Assembly (NCBI GenBank): GCA_946803715.1
Contig: CAMPET010000039.1
Span: forward strand, 154,331 to 164,808
Origin: Beroe ovata
Lineage: Eukaryota; Ctenophora; Nuda; Beroida; Beroidae
DNA length: 10,478 nt
Direction: 5' to 3'
Below, piece after piece: positions 1 to 8,475 of this stretch; position 1 is the first letter of the stretch, and each line of letters starts with the position of its first letter. Both the position numbers and the translations under genes were made by a program. Under the pieces are notes generated by a model. That model did no database searches, had not been told where the DNA came from, and saw only the letters and a list, made by a program, of their open reading frames with translations.

Positions 1-657
1 AAGGTCTCCTCTATCACACCTGACAAACGTTCACATTCGATCGGGGGTGATAAGGCCTCATTTCGGGGTGGGCGTGGCCGATCGTGGGAAAATTTAGAAC
101 TTTTCTAAGGAATGGAGTTGAAGGGCAAACAGGTACACTAAAAGATGCAGAAACATCGAGTTAGTAGGGGTAGAAACCAAAATGAAAGCCCTTACTCCAT
201 CGCATCCCAAGTTATGGCCACGCCCATGTGGCCAAGCCCATTTTCTGAAAATCCCGATTTTGTCCGATTTTATCATGCTTAGCATCAAACTAGTACATTT
301 TTGACCCGCTGAATCGTTTCCCGATGTTATTTTTTGCATTTTGACATTCGCCCTAGCTTCTAGGAGTACCACACCCTCCATTTTGATAAGAAGAGTTGGG
401 AAATTTCATGCATGCGAGAAACCTAAATCCCAGCAATAGAGTCTATCCAGACTTCACATTCACAGGCCGTCTCTCATTTACTCTGATTTAAGGCTGCTTG
501 TACCTACCAAATCAAATGGTAGTCTTAACTGCGCACGACAACATTAAGAGGACGTAGGGTGCCACATCCAGATACCTATGTAGTTTGAAAGTATGAACTC
601 AGTTCATATCGCACCATCCATTCACACTCGTATGGTTAAAATATCGACTTCGGTCAA
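1..657. other. Gene-free stretch, possible old repeat with inverted GC-rich core
   Basis: I see no gene here. The most notable structure is an 11-bp perfect inverted repeat: TGGGCGTGGCC at 69-79 and its complement at 216-226, about 136 bp apart. The surrounding sequence has the mixed AT/GC texture of an old transposon remnant. No terminal repeats, target duplication or coding motif support a named family. Reading frames through it on either strand are short and show no protein motif. Confidence 0.3.
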
Positions 658-772
658 GACAGAGTGGTTATGTGCCTAGCGTGGCGAACACGGTGGAGAT
701 CCTGGCTGTACGGCATGTTAAACAAGGAATCGAAACCGTGGGGTTCCGTACAGACCGTCAGACCACTCTGTC
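658..772. repeat. Nested inverted repeats with weak tRNA-like (SINE-like) character
   Basis: An 11-bp perfect inverted repeat (GACAGAGTGGT at 658-668, complement at 762-772) encloses a second 8-bp perfect pair (706-713 with 746-753). The left part contains AGTGGTTA and GGCGAACACGG, which resemble the D-arm and anticodon-arm stretches of tRNA-derived SINE heads. A sequence at 727-737 loosely resembles a pol III B box with two mismatches. The spacing does not match a real tRNA, and no poly-A or tail repeat is seen. The structure is certain; the SINE reading is speculative. Confidence 0.35.
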
Positions 773-1504
773 ACAGAAGTTGATAGCCTAATCACATTGC
801 TTTGTACTAGTATTAGCAGGTCACTAGGTACATAGGTTTCATCGTACACGTTGTCTGAGTAGCGTAAAAAGAGCTGCAGCCTATTTACGACATTTTGATC
901 GCCTATATGGGGAGACTGTAGGGCAACTTAAGTGCTGTATACTCATATGTAGGTCGTATAACTATATCATCCCATACAATGAACGACAGATGTTTGTATG
1001 TCGCAGCTCTAGCTGATCATCCATTTTCTCCTGTCGTGCGATAAACAATTTCCTGAAGTTCGGAAAACCTTTTTCTTGTGCCCAACTTCATTCCTTATCA
1101 ATCGCAATCTGAGTTCTTAATCTGAGTTCATAATNAATAAAGAACGCCAGATGCCGCGAACAGGAACAACCAAATCCTATTTGGTTTTGGAAAAAATAAC
1201 CAAATATCAAAGAGTGCTTAGAATCATCCAATTAAAAACCAAACTCAGGATGATGGGATTTGAAATCAAACATTTTTTTTTGAAACTATGGCAAAGTAAA
1301 ACATAAATATGCTACAGTATGTGCATATAAGTAGCTTTGTGCTTGAACGTGGAAAATGTGCAAATATCAGGTAGGCGAATCTCACATTGAGACATTTAGC
1401 GTGAACTATGAATGTGAGTTGATGGCTCGATGTCATAACAGTGGACACGGCATAGTGCATGACGCATGTGTAGCCTACAGTGTACGTAAAATGTTTTTCT
1501 CAAA
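773..1504. other. Gene-free AT-rich stretch with one unresolved base
   Basis: No coding or RNA gene can be supported. It holds an imperfect 13-bp tandem pair (unit AATCTGAGTTCTT) at 1106-1131 and, just after it, an N at 1135. A short hairpin built from AACCAAAT and ATTTGGTT lies near 1169-1187. Short open frames on both strands in 1266-1634 have no recognisable motif and are probably chance. Confidence 0.5.
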
Positions 1505-2341
1505 AAAAATCCGCACTGTAATTGTAGTAATATGGTGGTGCTCATTAGAGCCGGCCATTTCCCATCGCTCTAGCATGTTAACCAACTTCTCTAATGCCTC
1601 CGGTATTGAATACTTCTCTTTCTCCTCACCCTGACCTTACGAGGGTTATCGCTGCTGCTTGACGAGGTGACCACTTCTAAATCACCCACTGCATTTACCA
1701 TAGCTTCCTGTGTCTCCCTCTTCTAAAAACAACTTTCCAAAGTACTTGCTAGTTGTACTAACTCTTCCGCTAGTTGTACTAACTCTCAGGATGCTCCTGA
1801 AGCCGGCTTGATATGTACAAATTCCTCAGATTGTACACAAAGTTTTCTCGTAGAGCAAGTTCAGCAGCTTTTTCATCACCTGGGTAAGCTCTCTTCGTCA
1901 GTGTATACAGAATATGGAAGAACTCGCGAACTGTTTCCTCTTTCGCCTGTCGACGAGTCCTCAGCTCTGCAATGAATCACATTCTGTTAGGAGAATCCCA
2001 TTCTGTTTCTTTTCTCAGTGCTTGGACCAGTTCAGGGTGATTAACTCTGGACGTAAGAATCTCTGTATTTGGGTTAGAGTTGCATCGTCCAACAATGCAA
2101 GTAACATGTGGACTCTCTCAGGTGACGTCGCATAAAATGAGTCAGCATAGGCATTAAACCGAGTTAAATATAGATTCAGGTTATGACCCTTCTTGTATTT
2201 CATGGGTGCTCTAACATGATGCAACGGTTGTAACAGAACTCTCTCCCCTACTGCAGCTCCTGCAACTCGTAGGGGAATCCGTGGGCCCTCCTGGTCCCCT
2301 CTGACAAATCGATGTTCCTGCTCATGTTCGTGGTCGTCCAT
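1505..2341 (-). pseudogene. Decayed gag-like gene of an LTR retrotransposon (Ty3/gypsy-type)
   Basis: Read on the minus strand from an ATG at 2341, the first open segment (about 100 codons) has gag-capsid-like features: YLTRFNAYADSF at residues 58-69, then LLALLDD at 80-86 and a following helix. After a one-base shift near 2042 the similarity continues in another frame, with LRTRRQAKEETVREFF and then a basic, Ala/Leu-rich helix. This resembles the second half of retrotransposon gag capsid domains. That frame has an in-frame TGA at 1977-1979 and ends at TAG 1779-1781. A third frame continues with a VQLA repeat and more stops (1723-1725, 1591-1593). A fourth gives a short helical stretch (MLERWE) down to about 1505. 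Gag would package element RNA into particles; this copy cannot make it. No zinc knuckle, protease, RT or LTR was found. Ty3/gypsy assignment is inferred from motif style. Boundaries are approximate. Confidence 0.6.
1748..1786. repeat. Two 18-bp copies at a 21-bp period, inside the gag remnant
   Basis: GCTAGTTGTACTAACTCT occurs at 1748-1765 and again at 1769-1786, separated by TCC. Read on the minus strand in the third gag frame this is a seven-codon duplication giving ELVQLA twice. It adds in-frame length to a probable helical segment. A duplication that is a multiple of three suggests it arose while the sequence was still coding, though this could be chance. Confidence 0.8.
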
Positions 2342-2785
2342 TGGCTGAACGATGGCATAAATGAGACGATTCCCCTAGAATTCTAATTCTCACGAAGTTG
2401 CGGCACTACATAGTAGTTTTGCGTTGGTATTTCAAATTTTCCATTCTCTTCATCCATATTTCCCGCATGATTGAAATCTTTTGACTGGTAAATATAATAC
2501 TTTCATTTTCCGTCGTTTTCAAAACTCAATTTTTTAGCTCAAATAATCATCACGAAAAGCTACTCTGATCCTCAAATTTCCTCTTTGAGCACACTTCTCG
2601 AAGACATAAAATTTCTGTATTGCCAGCGTCGTAATTGCGACGTATGAATTAATTATGTGATTGACAAGTTTATTGAAATTCTGGCATTTTGGCAATCTGG
2701 CAGCAATTTATACCTGTAATTTTGCGTCATGAACTTTCAGTACCGCGCGAACTCTAAAATCATCATGTGCACATGAAAGTTCACC
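2342..2785. other. Gene-free AT-rich stretch upstream of the gag remnant
   Basis: This lies upstream of the gag-like start on the minus strand, where a primer-binding site and 5' LTR would be expected. I found no convincing tRNA-complementary primer site and no second LTR-like copy in the window. No gene is supported. Confidence 0.4.
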
Positions 2786-2835
2786 CGCAAGATACGCACG
2801 TGGCAACACATGTGTTGCCACGTGCGTATCTTGCG
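2786..2835. repeat. Perfect 50-bp palindrome with two CACGTG sites
   Basis: The 25-bp arms are perfectly complementary with no spacer; the centre lies between 2810 and 2811 (ACATGT at 2808-2813). Each arm contains CACGTG (2797-2802 and 2819-2824), placed symmetrically. Similarity extends weakly outward: AAAGTT before the left arm and AACTT after the right, with a one-base offset. It could be the core of a foldback element, a paired regulatory site or a palindromic duplication. No target duplication was identified. Confidence 0.9.
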
Positions 2836-3225
2836 CGCAACTTACGTACAGTTTAACGACCAAAATATCTGGTATCAGGTACGAATTTGCCCTGTCCGCA
2901 GATTCCCATTTTGGGAATTACCCGAAGGAGTTCTTCCGCCCTCCGTCCTTATACAGCATCACCCAAACTTCCAACATCATTTCCACTTCTTGATTGGCTC
3001 CTAGTCACGTGTTCTAAGTAAAAAAATTGCTACGGTCACTTTATTTTCGGTTCCTGACTGTTATTCCTAGTTCCTTTTAGTTATTCGACGTTCATCGTTC
3101 ACCACCGTTCCGACATCCCAACTTGTCACCAACTTCCAGCTCACTTACAAGGATTTTCATCACACTTGAATTCCCTTATGTCGTTTAACTCCCCAACTGA
3201 CTCCCAAATCGTCATGTCTTCTCAC
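2836..3225. other. Gene-free stretch, pyrimidine-rich on the plus strand
   Basis: No protein motif is visible on either strand. On the minus strand there is a donor-like GTAAGTGAG near 3140-3148, but no exon can be tied to it. A short plus-strand frame (2810-3004) overlaps the palindrome and looks like chance. Confidence 0.4.
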
Positions 3226-3466
3226 CTTCCACTATGGGTTTGAAGTGCCTACCTAATTCTTCCCACGTACAAATATTGTCATCGGACGCACCGAGACTTT
3301 TATGATGATTCCTTAAGAACTGTGTCAACCAGACTCCTAAATCTCCCTTGTTACCATATTTTTCACTAAGATATAGTACCAGCCTCTGGATCAAGCACTG
3401 GCTATTGCCAAAAACTTTTAGGATTTCCATCTCCTGTTCCATACTTAACCGGACTTTTCCCATGCC
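3226..3466 (-). CDS. Unrecognised ORF with splice-like borders (possible internal exon)
   Basis: A minus-strand frame begins with ATG at 3463 and runs 83 codons to a stop at 3212. I do not recognise the protein. It is hydrophilic with helix-like stretches (SMEQEMEILKVF near the N-terminus, WEELGRHFKPIVEGE near the C-terminus), and has no signal peptide or membrane segment. Just upstream on the minus strand is an acceptor-like TTTCAG ending at 3467. Near the end the sequence reads GGAAG then GTGAGA, a good donor match, putting the exon end at 3226. The exon would be 241 bp. The pyrimidine tract before the acceptor is weak. Alternatives are an N-terminal piece of the same LTR element as the gag remnant downstream on this strand, or a chance ORF. 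Confidence that it is a real coding exon is low. Confidence 0.25.
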
Positions 3467-3929
3467 CTGAAATCAAATTTTGTTCTCAGCCACACAAAGG
3501 ATGTAATTAAACTTTGCGTCAACCAGACGTTGGAATCTCACTGTCACGTGGTACCCGTACTCAAAGTAGTGCTGGTTAAAACTTATTTTACAAAATATGG
3601 TGCAACTTCAAGTGCTATCCTCTGGGTAGAGCACTCATTATTGCTGGTAACAAGGTGTCAAAATCTCTTCCCTAATTTCAAATTTCCCAGCACACCGAGA
3701 TCAATCATTTCGAGATCAATAGTTCAATAACTATAACTAAATCTACGAAAAAAGATGCATGTACCGTGTTCTGGATCCAAAATCTATGTATTGCCAGACT
3801 GTCAATGCACTACCAAAGTATCCATGCTACTACTCCACTGTAACGTTCAACTACTGTTGTTACCTTCACTACTGTTGTTACCTTCACAAGTCGGTGGTTT
3901 CACCTTTACTTGATGCGTAAATATGATAT
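3467..3929. other. Gene-free stretch
   Basis: No coding, RNA or transposon motif was recognised apart from the tandem pair at 3851-3886. An 11-bp word, GTCAACCAGAC, occurs here near 3518 and also near 3325 inside the possible exon; this is probably coincidence. Confidence 0.4.
3851..3886. repeat. Perfect 18-bp tandem duplication
   Basis: CTACTGTTGTTACCTTCA occurs twice head-to-tail (3851-3868, 3869-3886) with no mismatch, which suggests recent slippage. It has no evident function. Confidence 0.9.
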
Positions 3930-5120
3930 CCACAAACCTCCCAAATACCCTAGGCTCCATAAATCTCCAAAATCGGGTTTTGAAACCCGAACACTATTCC
4001 CCGCTTTAATTACCCATCCCCGGACGTTTCCCAAGTCCGTTTTCCCAATGAACTTATGAATAACCCTTTTAGACCCAATATCCCCCGTCCAAATCCCATA
4101 TCACTTCCCCATTGCAATAACATTAAAACCCCATTCATATTCAATATTCGGCGGACTTTCACTCCGTTCATCCCAATATATTCCTTCCATGTGAATACGG
4201 TGTACACCTTTTAACTCCTGTAAAACAACATCGTCTCTACTCACCAATTTTACCGGTCATAACTCGATCAGGATTCGGTTAACTCAGTATTACTTTATCC
4301 AGATCAGACTTTTCTTAAAATTTCTCCTTTGATTGAGTCCCCATTTCGATCACTATTATTGCGCGAATCCTACCAATTCCCATCATCCTACCCCATTAAA
4401 CATAAAGGTTTATCTTCTCTGGAATAATACTATCTCGATCTTTCCGAAAGCAAAATTGTTTTACAAAACTCAAATTTCCCTTTCTTCCCAATATCCCTAT
4501 CCCTATGGCGTCTTACTATCACTGCGCTCACCCTACATAATTCCCAGACCCTGGCATTTACAATATTTGGCCACCCAAATAGTAATTGTCGGCAGATCGC
4601 ACTCCATTTATACTGCTGCGCCGGCAAGTTTCGCATCATTACACCAGTGGATGTCTGCGTCTAGCGAATAACAACTTCTCTCGTAATAGGCCCATAAAAT
4701 TGAATTTACTCCCCTATAATTCAACGTGACCCATGGCCGCAAAATCCCCAAATAAATCCCCACTTCAAATCCCAAATCCACGGAGCCTTTTATTACAATC
4801 AAACATATCCCTAATATTCCCCTCAAAATATATCCAGCCTATTTTCGAACCCCATCTTTCTTGGGCTCAGTGTGTCAGCAATTCCAAATTTCAATTTCAT
4901 TGTGCGTTTCTGTATAATAGTAAGTACATTCTACGTTGCGTACTTATTTTAGACTTTGTGAATGTAATCATTTTCTGTTTCCAAAAATATTTCCCAAAAT
5001 TAACTTGAATACAGAAAATCCCGTTCAGCTGCTGCCAGTGCCAATCGTTTTATTTTCATCCTCGACTTTTCTTAGGTATAACTTAACTTCCGAATCCCCA
5101 CGGAATAAAGTTTCAATAAA
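3930..5120. other. Gene-free, strand-asymmetric block (C-rich plus, G-rich minus)
   Basis: The plus strand is full of runs such as CCCAAAT, TTCCCC, CCCATT and ATCCCTATCCCTAT, and G runs are rare. On the minus strand it reads as degenerate GGGATTT/GGGATAT words. Several frames of 60-110 codons exist on both strands, but they are low-complexity with no motif. It may be a very decayed simple repeat or satellite, or an intron with strong skew. No gene is supported. Confidence 0.4.
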
Positions 5121-6437
5121 AAATTAATGGCTCCAAAAAAACTCTACCTGGGTGTGGTGAGACGTAAAATGTGCTGTGTATCAATGAGACACGGGTATTT
5201 GAAGACTGGTCGTGCAAATACGAATGTGAATGGGTGCTTCAACTGGACATTTCACCCATTTGATCGAAGGTGAATACTGAATAGTGTCCGTGTAGTGTGA
5301 ATCAATCAGTAGTGAATTAAATCATAGTAGTAATCAGTGTAGACTGTAAAATCGTGCTAAAAGTGTGCTTCAACGTAAATAGTTCTGTAGCTCAGAATTA
5401 AGTAGCTTCACTGTGAGTAGTACTACTACTAGTTTGGCAATCAATCCAATTCCAACATATATAAGCCATCTCGGCTTCAGACTCCCAAATCAATATAATT
5501 GGTTAGGCTTCGGAATCTGTATACTTGAACTTCTCTATTAGTCACGTTCTCGAAAATAGAGACAATGATCAGAGGCAAAAATATCCATATAGAATTCGAA
5601 AGCGTAAATGCAAAAAATTATATGTGTTCCAAGTCCGCAAGATATGGATAAATAGGGAGATTTCCTGCAACTCAGCATATCGCACGACCGCCTCCCCCGA
5701 TCAAAAAGAACCAGCATCAGGGCTCCATATGCTATAAACTGTCGGTTCCGGTGGTGTTGTGTATAAATATATGTTGGTGTTCGGGGACTGACAGGGGACA
5801 TTGGTAACTAGTGGTTAGCTCGTGGTTTGTACTACTGTATTTCCCATCTCAGGAATAAATTCACATTTACTCTCGGGGCTTTTCAGTCTTATCTCAGGGT
5901 TTTCAATTTTCGGTAGAGTGTATAGCATCGGCCTAATGAGGCTCACAATCTCAGGGTTCGGTTTAGTTCGTGCCACTTGCTCTTAACTGAACAGGGACAA
6001 GGCTGTCGCTGAGCGCGATAAGCTGAATTAGAACAGGAAATAAGACAATTGGAAACAATCAATTAGGAGAGAAAATGCGGAGAAAAGCTCCTTGTAGTTT
6101 TGTTTTAGGTTTTATTTTGATAGAGTAAAATGTAGTATAAGTCACGTCTTAGTAATCGTCATCGTATTGTAAATCATGGTTACACTGGTAACAGGAGTAA
6201 GATTTTCGACGTATCTCTAGCCTATGATACTTGTACAACTATTACTAACGGGACTGATCATTCTACTCTAACCTATCGGTATAACTAATTCTTGAAAATG
6301 AAAGAGGTATGATAGCTACTACTTATAATTTACAAATCAGTCCCGGGTGGGTTTAACTAGAGTGCCAATCTCATTACGTGTACTTTAGGGATTCTTAAAG
6401 TGATTTTGGGATGGTTATGTTAGGAATAAGAATCAAC
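5121..6437. other. Gene-free AT-rich stretch before the DIRS fragment
   Basis: No recognised gene. TATA-like words occur at 5458-5464 and 5762-5769, an AATAAA lies near 5853, and short CTCAGGGTT words recur around 5894-5960. These could be remnants of an LTR or promoter, but no paired copy or coding neighbour supports that. The rest shows no structure I can name. Confidence 0.35.
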
Positions 6438-6454
6438 ATGTGGAGAGGAGTATA

Positions 6455-6667
6455 ATGATGATAAAGTCACGACACACGAGCATTGCTGCCACAGAGACTG
6501 CAGCCAGGAGGGCTATCGAGAGTCTGAATAAGAAATCTCTACCCGTCCTTCTGCTGAGGGTTGGTCACGTGATCCACCCTCACGCGTTATTGAATTGCTA
6601 TGGGTTAACAACTGATGACGTGACCGTTCAAGTGCCATCCCTGGAGTTGGTGTGTGACATAGCATAG
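6455..6667 (+). pseudogene. Short unrecognised ORF just upstream of the DIRS RT frame
   Basis: From the first ATG at 6455 this frame gives 70 residues, ending at TAG 6665-6667 where the RT frame opens. It shows no motif I recognise. Its position suggests it could be a leftover of the region preceding RT in a DIRS element, lying in a different frame after an indel. It could equally be a chance ORF. Confidence 0.2.
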
Positions 6668-7525
6668 TGTTAGCTAACACTGGGATACTGGGTATCCCAC
6701 ACCAGCACAGGGCAGTTCATGACTCAGTGGCAAGATCTAACCAACGACCCGAGAGTCTTGTCGTGGGCAAGAGGGGTAGAGTTAGATTTTTAGAGCGTCC
6801 TCAAAAACCTCGATTAGAGAGGTATTATCTTCAGAGGGGACAAGAGGTCCATCTGAACCAAATGCTGGAGGAACTGCGGCATCTAGGTATTATAAAGGAG
6901 TGCATGTCTCCCAAGTTCATCTCTGGTCTGTTTCTTCGACCAAAATCAGAGGGAAAGTACCGTTTGATAATAGATCTCACCAACCTCAACAAGTGCATCA
7001 GGAAGGAAGATTTCAAGATGGAATGTCTCCATCAAGCACTGGGTCTGATGAAGGCAGGGTATTTCATGTTGAAAATCGACCTGAAACATGCATATTGCAG
7101 CATCCCAATCTGCCCACAGTATCAGAGCTACCTGGCTTTTCTGTGGGGAGAAGAAATTTGGACATTCACACGCCTATGCTTCGGGTTATCTCCAGCCCAA
7201 AGGATCTTCACCAAGATCCTGAAGCCTCTCATAGTAGAATTAAAAAAGATGGGAGCGAGGCTGGTGGTATATCTGGACGACTTTTGGATCTGTCATCTAA
7301 ACAGGGACCAATGTCAATTCTTCGGGAACTACCTGAAATTGAGGCTGAAAGCAATGGGGTTTGTTGTGAATCAAGAAAAGCCTCTCAAAGCCAGTCAACC
7401 TGATAACTTTCCTGGGGATGGAGCTATCTTCAATAAACATCAAGAAAAAGAAAATCCTTCTTCTGATAGCGAATATGAGCAGGCAACAGAAAACCTCTCT
7501 TTTGGAGATGATTTTGATTGCTGAT
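6667..7525 (+). pseudogene. DIRS-type retrotransposon reverse transcriptase, frameshifted and truncated
   Basis: The RT would copy element RNA into DNA. The fragment opens after a TGA at 6655-6657 with no upstream in-frame ATG in that open stretch, so it is a 5'-truncated piece, not a gene start. Counting residues from 6667, RT motifs appear in order: FISGLFL (84-90), IIDLTNLN (101-108), KIDLKHAY (136-143, first catalytic Asp 138), FGLSPAQ (172-178) and YLDD (202-205, catalytic Asp pair). The DLK.AY, FGLS.A and YLDD set, with FTK.LKP between, is typical of DIRS/PAT elements, which use a tyrosine recombinase instead of an integrase. Near 7378-7395 the reading shifts by one: the expected FLG motif appears in the next frame (ITFLGMEL, about 7403-7426). 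Similarity then continues to about 7525, the start of the RNase H region. There it ends at the hairpin. RNase H, methyltransferase and recombinase parts are missing. Catalytic residues are intact, so the copy is not very old. Confidence 0.85.
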
Positions 7526-7598
7526 GCTGTTCGAACCTGTTTTAGAATAAGTTTGCCGCAAACTTATTCTAAAACAGGTTCGAACAGGTTCGAACAGC
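7526..7598. repeat. Hairpin repeat that terminates the DIRS coding
   Basis: The left arm (7526-7556) begins GCTGTTCGAACC and the right arm (7558-7598) is its complement with a one-base spacer. The match is perfect except that the right arm carries a 10-bp tandem duplication of AGGTTCGAAC. The left arm starts where similarity to DIRS RT stops, so this is probably the left boundary of an insertion. AT-rich iterations of AACAGCATTTT follow (about 7593-7639). Confidence 0.85.
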
Positions 7599-7640
7599 AT
7601 TTAAACAACATTTTTAACAGCATTTTAACAGCATTTTTAG

Positions 7641-7815
7641 CAACAAAAAACAACGGGCAGACATCACCCGGCAAAGCGAAGCCCCTGTCATTTTGTTTTG
7701 CGTCGCGCGGGCGGCGCAAACTGTTTGCGCCGCCCGCGCGACGCAGACGCAAAACAAAATTACAAGGGCCGGGGCTTCGCTTTGCCGGGTGATGTCTGCC
7801 CGTTGTTTTTTGTTG
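7641..7815. repeat. 175-bp near-perfect GC-rich palindrome
   Basis: The outer arms pair CAACAAAAAACAACG (7641-7655) with its complement at 7801-7815. They continue inward through GGGCAGACATCACCCGG and AAGCGAAGCCCC. The core is a perfect pair of 21-bp arms (7701-7721 and 7723-7743) around a single T at 7722. Arms differ by a few bases and two small indels: extra GGCCC-like bases near 7767-7771 and a 6-bp insertion near 7744-7749. It is therefore a diverged natural palindrome. The core is about all G+C in an AT-rich surround. It probably belongs to a non-autonomous foldback element. Short reading frames across it are mirror images of each other and not genes. Confidence 0.92.
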
Positions 7816-8330
7816 TTAAATTTAACCTGACCTGAGACCTCTGTTTCTCGCGTGCGTCTGTGCGTGCGCATTAATGCATTATATTCGCAATTTTGCATTT
7901 ATCGACGGCTGAGTTGGGGCTTGTTTCGGCCTTCTATGAAGGCGCGCGCACAAAAAAGCGCGGCAATCGGCATTAACTTCAAAAGCGTTTACAAGCTCTA
8001 GCCCAGTTTCGGCTTTTAATTAAGGCGCGCGCGAAAAATGAACATGGATCAGCAAACGCGCGGCGCACGTGAAGCGCTTTCCTGTTCATCGGAGGCCTGT
8101 ATCGGCGCGGCATCCGATAAACAAGTTATGGTGGAAGTGGTGCTTAGAAACTACAATTGATCGATGTCATCTGCATCTGTCCACTTTCTTGCGCTAGGCG
8201 GCGCGCGCAGGAAACGGTGTACAGATAACATCCGGCAAAACTACGACAGTACGACAAGCTTTCCTTCCTGACAGGATCAGGAACTATTGGGAAAAGTAGC
8301 CATCAGAGAACACGAGCCAATTGAAAATTA
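7816..8330. other. CpG-rich stretch with spaced iterations, no gene
   Basis: It begins with the palindrome GTTAAATTTAAC (7814-7825). A degenerate motif around GGCTTGTTTCGGC recurs at about 7918, 8000 and 8093, roughly 82 and 93 bp apart. The first two copies are followed by AAGGCGCGCGC and an A run. Local hairpins include GGCCTTCTATGAAGGC (7928-7943), ATGAACATGG with CCTGTTCAT (8038-8047, 8081-8089) and TATCGG with CCGATA (about 8100-8119). The CpG richness contrasts with the flanks. It looks like the continuation of the palindromic element. DIRS coding does not resume after it. Confidence 0.5.
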
Positions 8331-8475
8331 ATTTAGATAAGTAAAAGTATAAGAATGACTCAAGGTTGAATTTATCTGAACACCACTTCTGGGATGTTTC
8401 ATGGTTAATCAGTGAAAGGTATCCCTAACATTGTGCAATGAAAAGAGAGGTTTGATACTTTCTTGGTTGAGAATC

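Noticed and set aside
1356-1634. A 92-codon plus-strand ORF
   Set aside because: Its 3' half is antisense to the gag remnant and it has no recognisable domain.
4333-5127. Several 60-112 codon ORFs on both strands
   Set aside because: They are low-complexity, lack motifs, overlap one another and follow the C-rich composition.
5458-5483. TATA-like TATATAA followed by TCAGACT as a core promoter
   Set aside because: The spacing (about 21 bp) is too short for a usual TATA-to-initiator distance, and no gene follows.
5762-5860. TATAAATA and AATAAA as remnants of an LTR
   Set aside because: No second LTR copy, primer-binding site or linked coding region was found, and such words are common in AT-rich DNA.
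6900-7403. A 167-codon plus-strand ORF overlapping the DIRS RT
   Set aside because: It is another frame of the RT coding and has no motif of its own; the RT motifs lie in the frame starting at 6667.
7418-7898. ORFs on both strands across the palindrome
   Set aside because: Beyond 7525 they translate inverted-repeat DNA, so both strands give mirror-image proteins. Only the first part (to about 7525) is coding, as the RT continuation.
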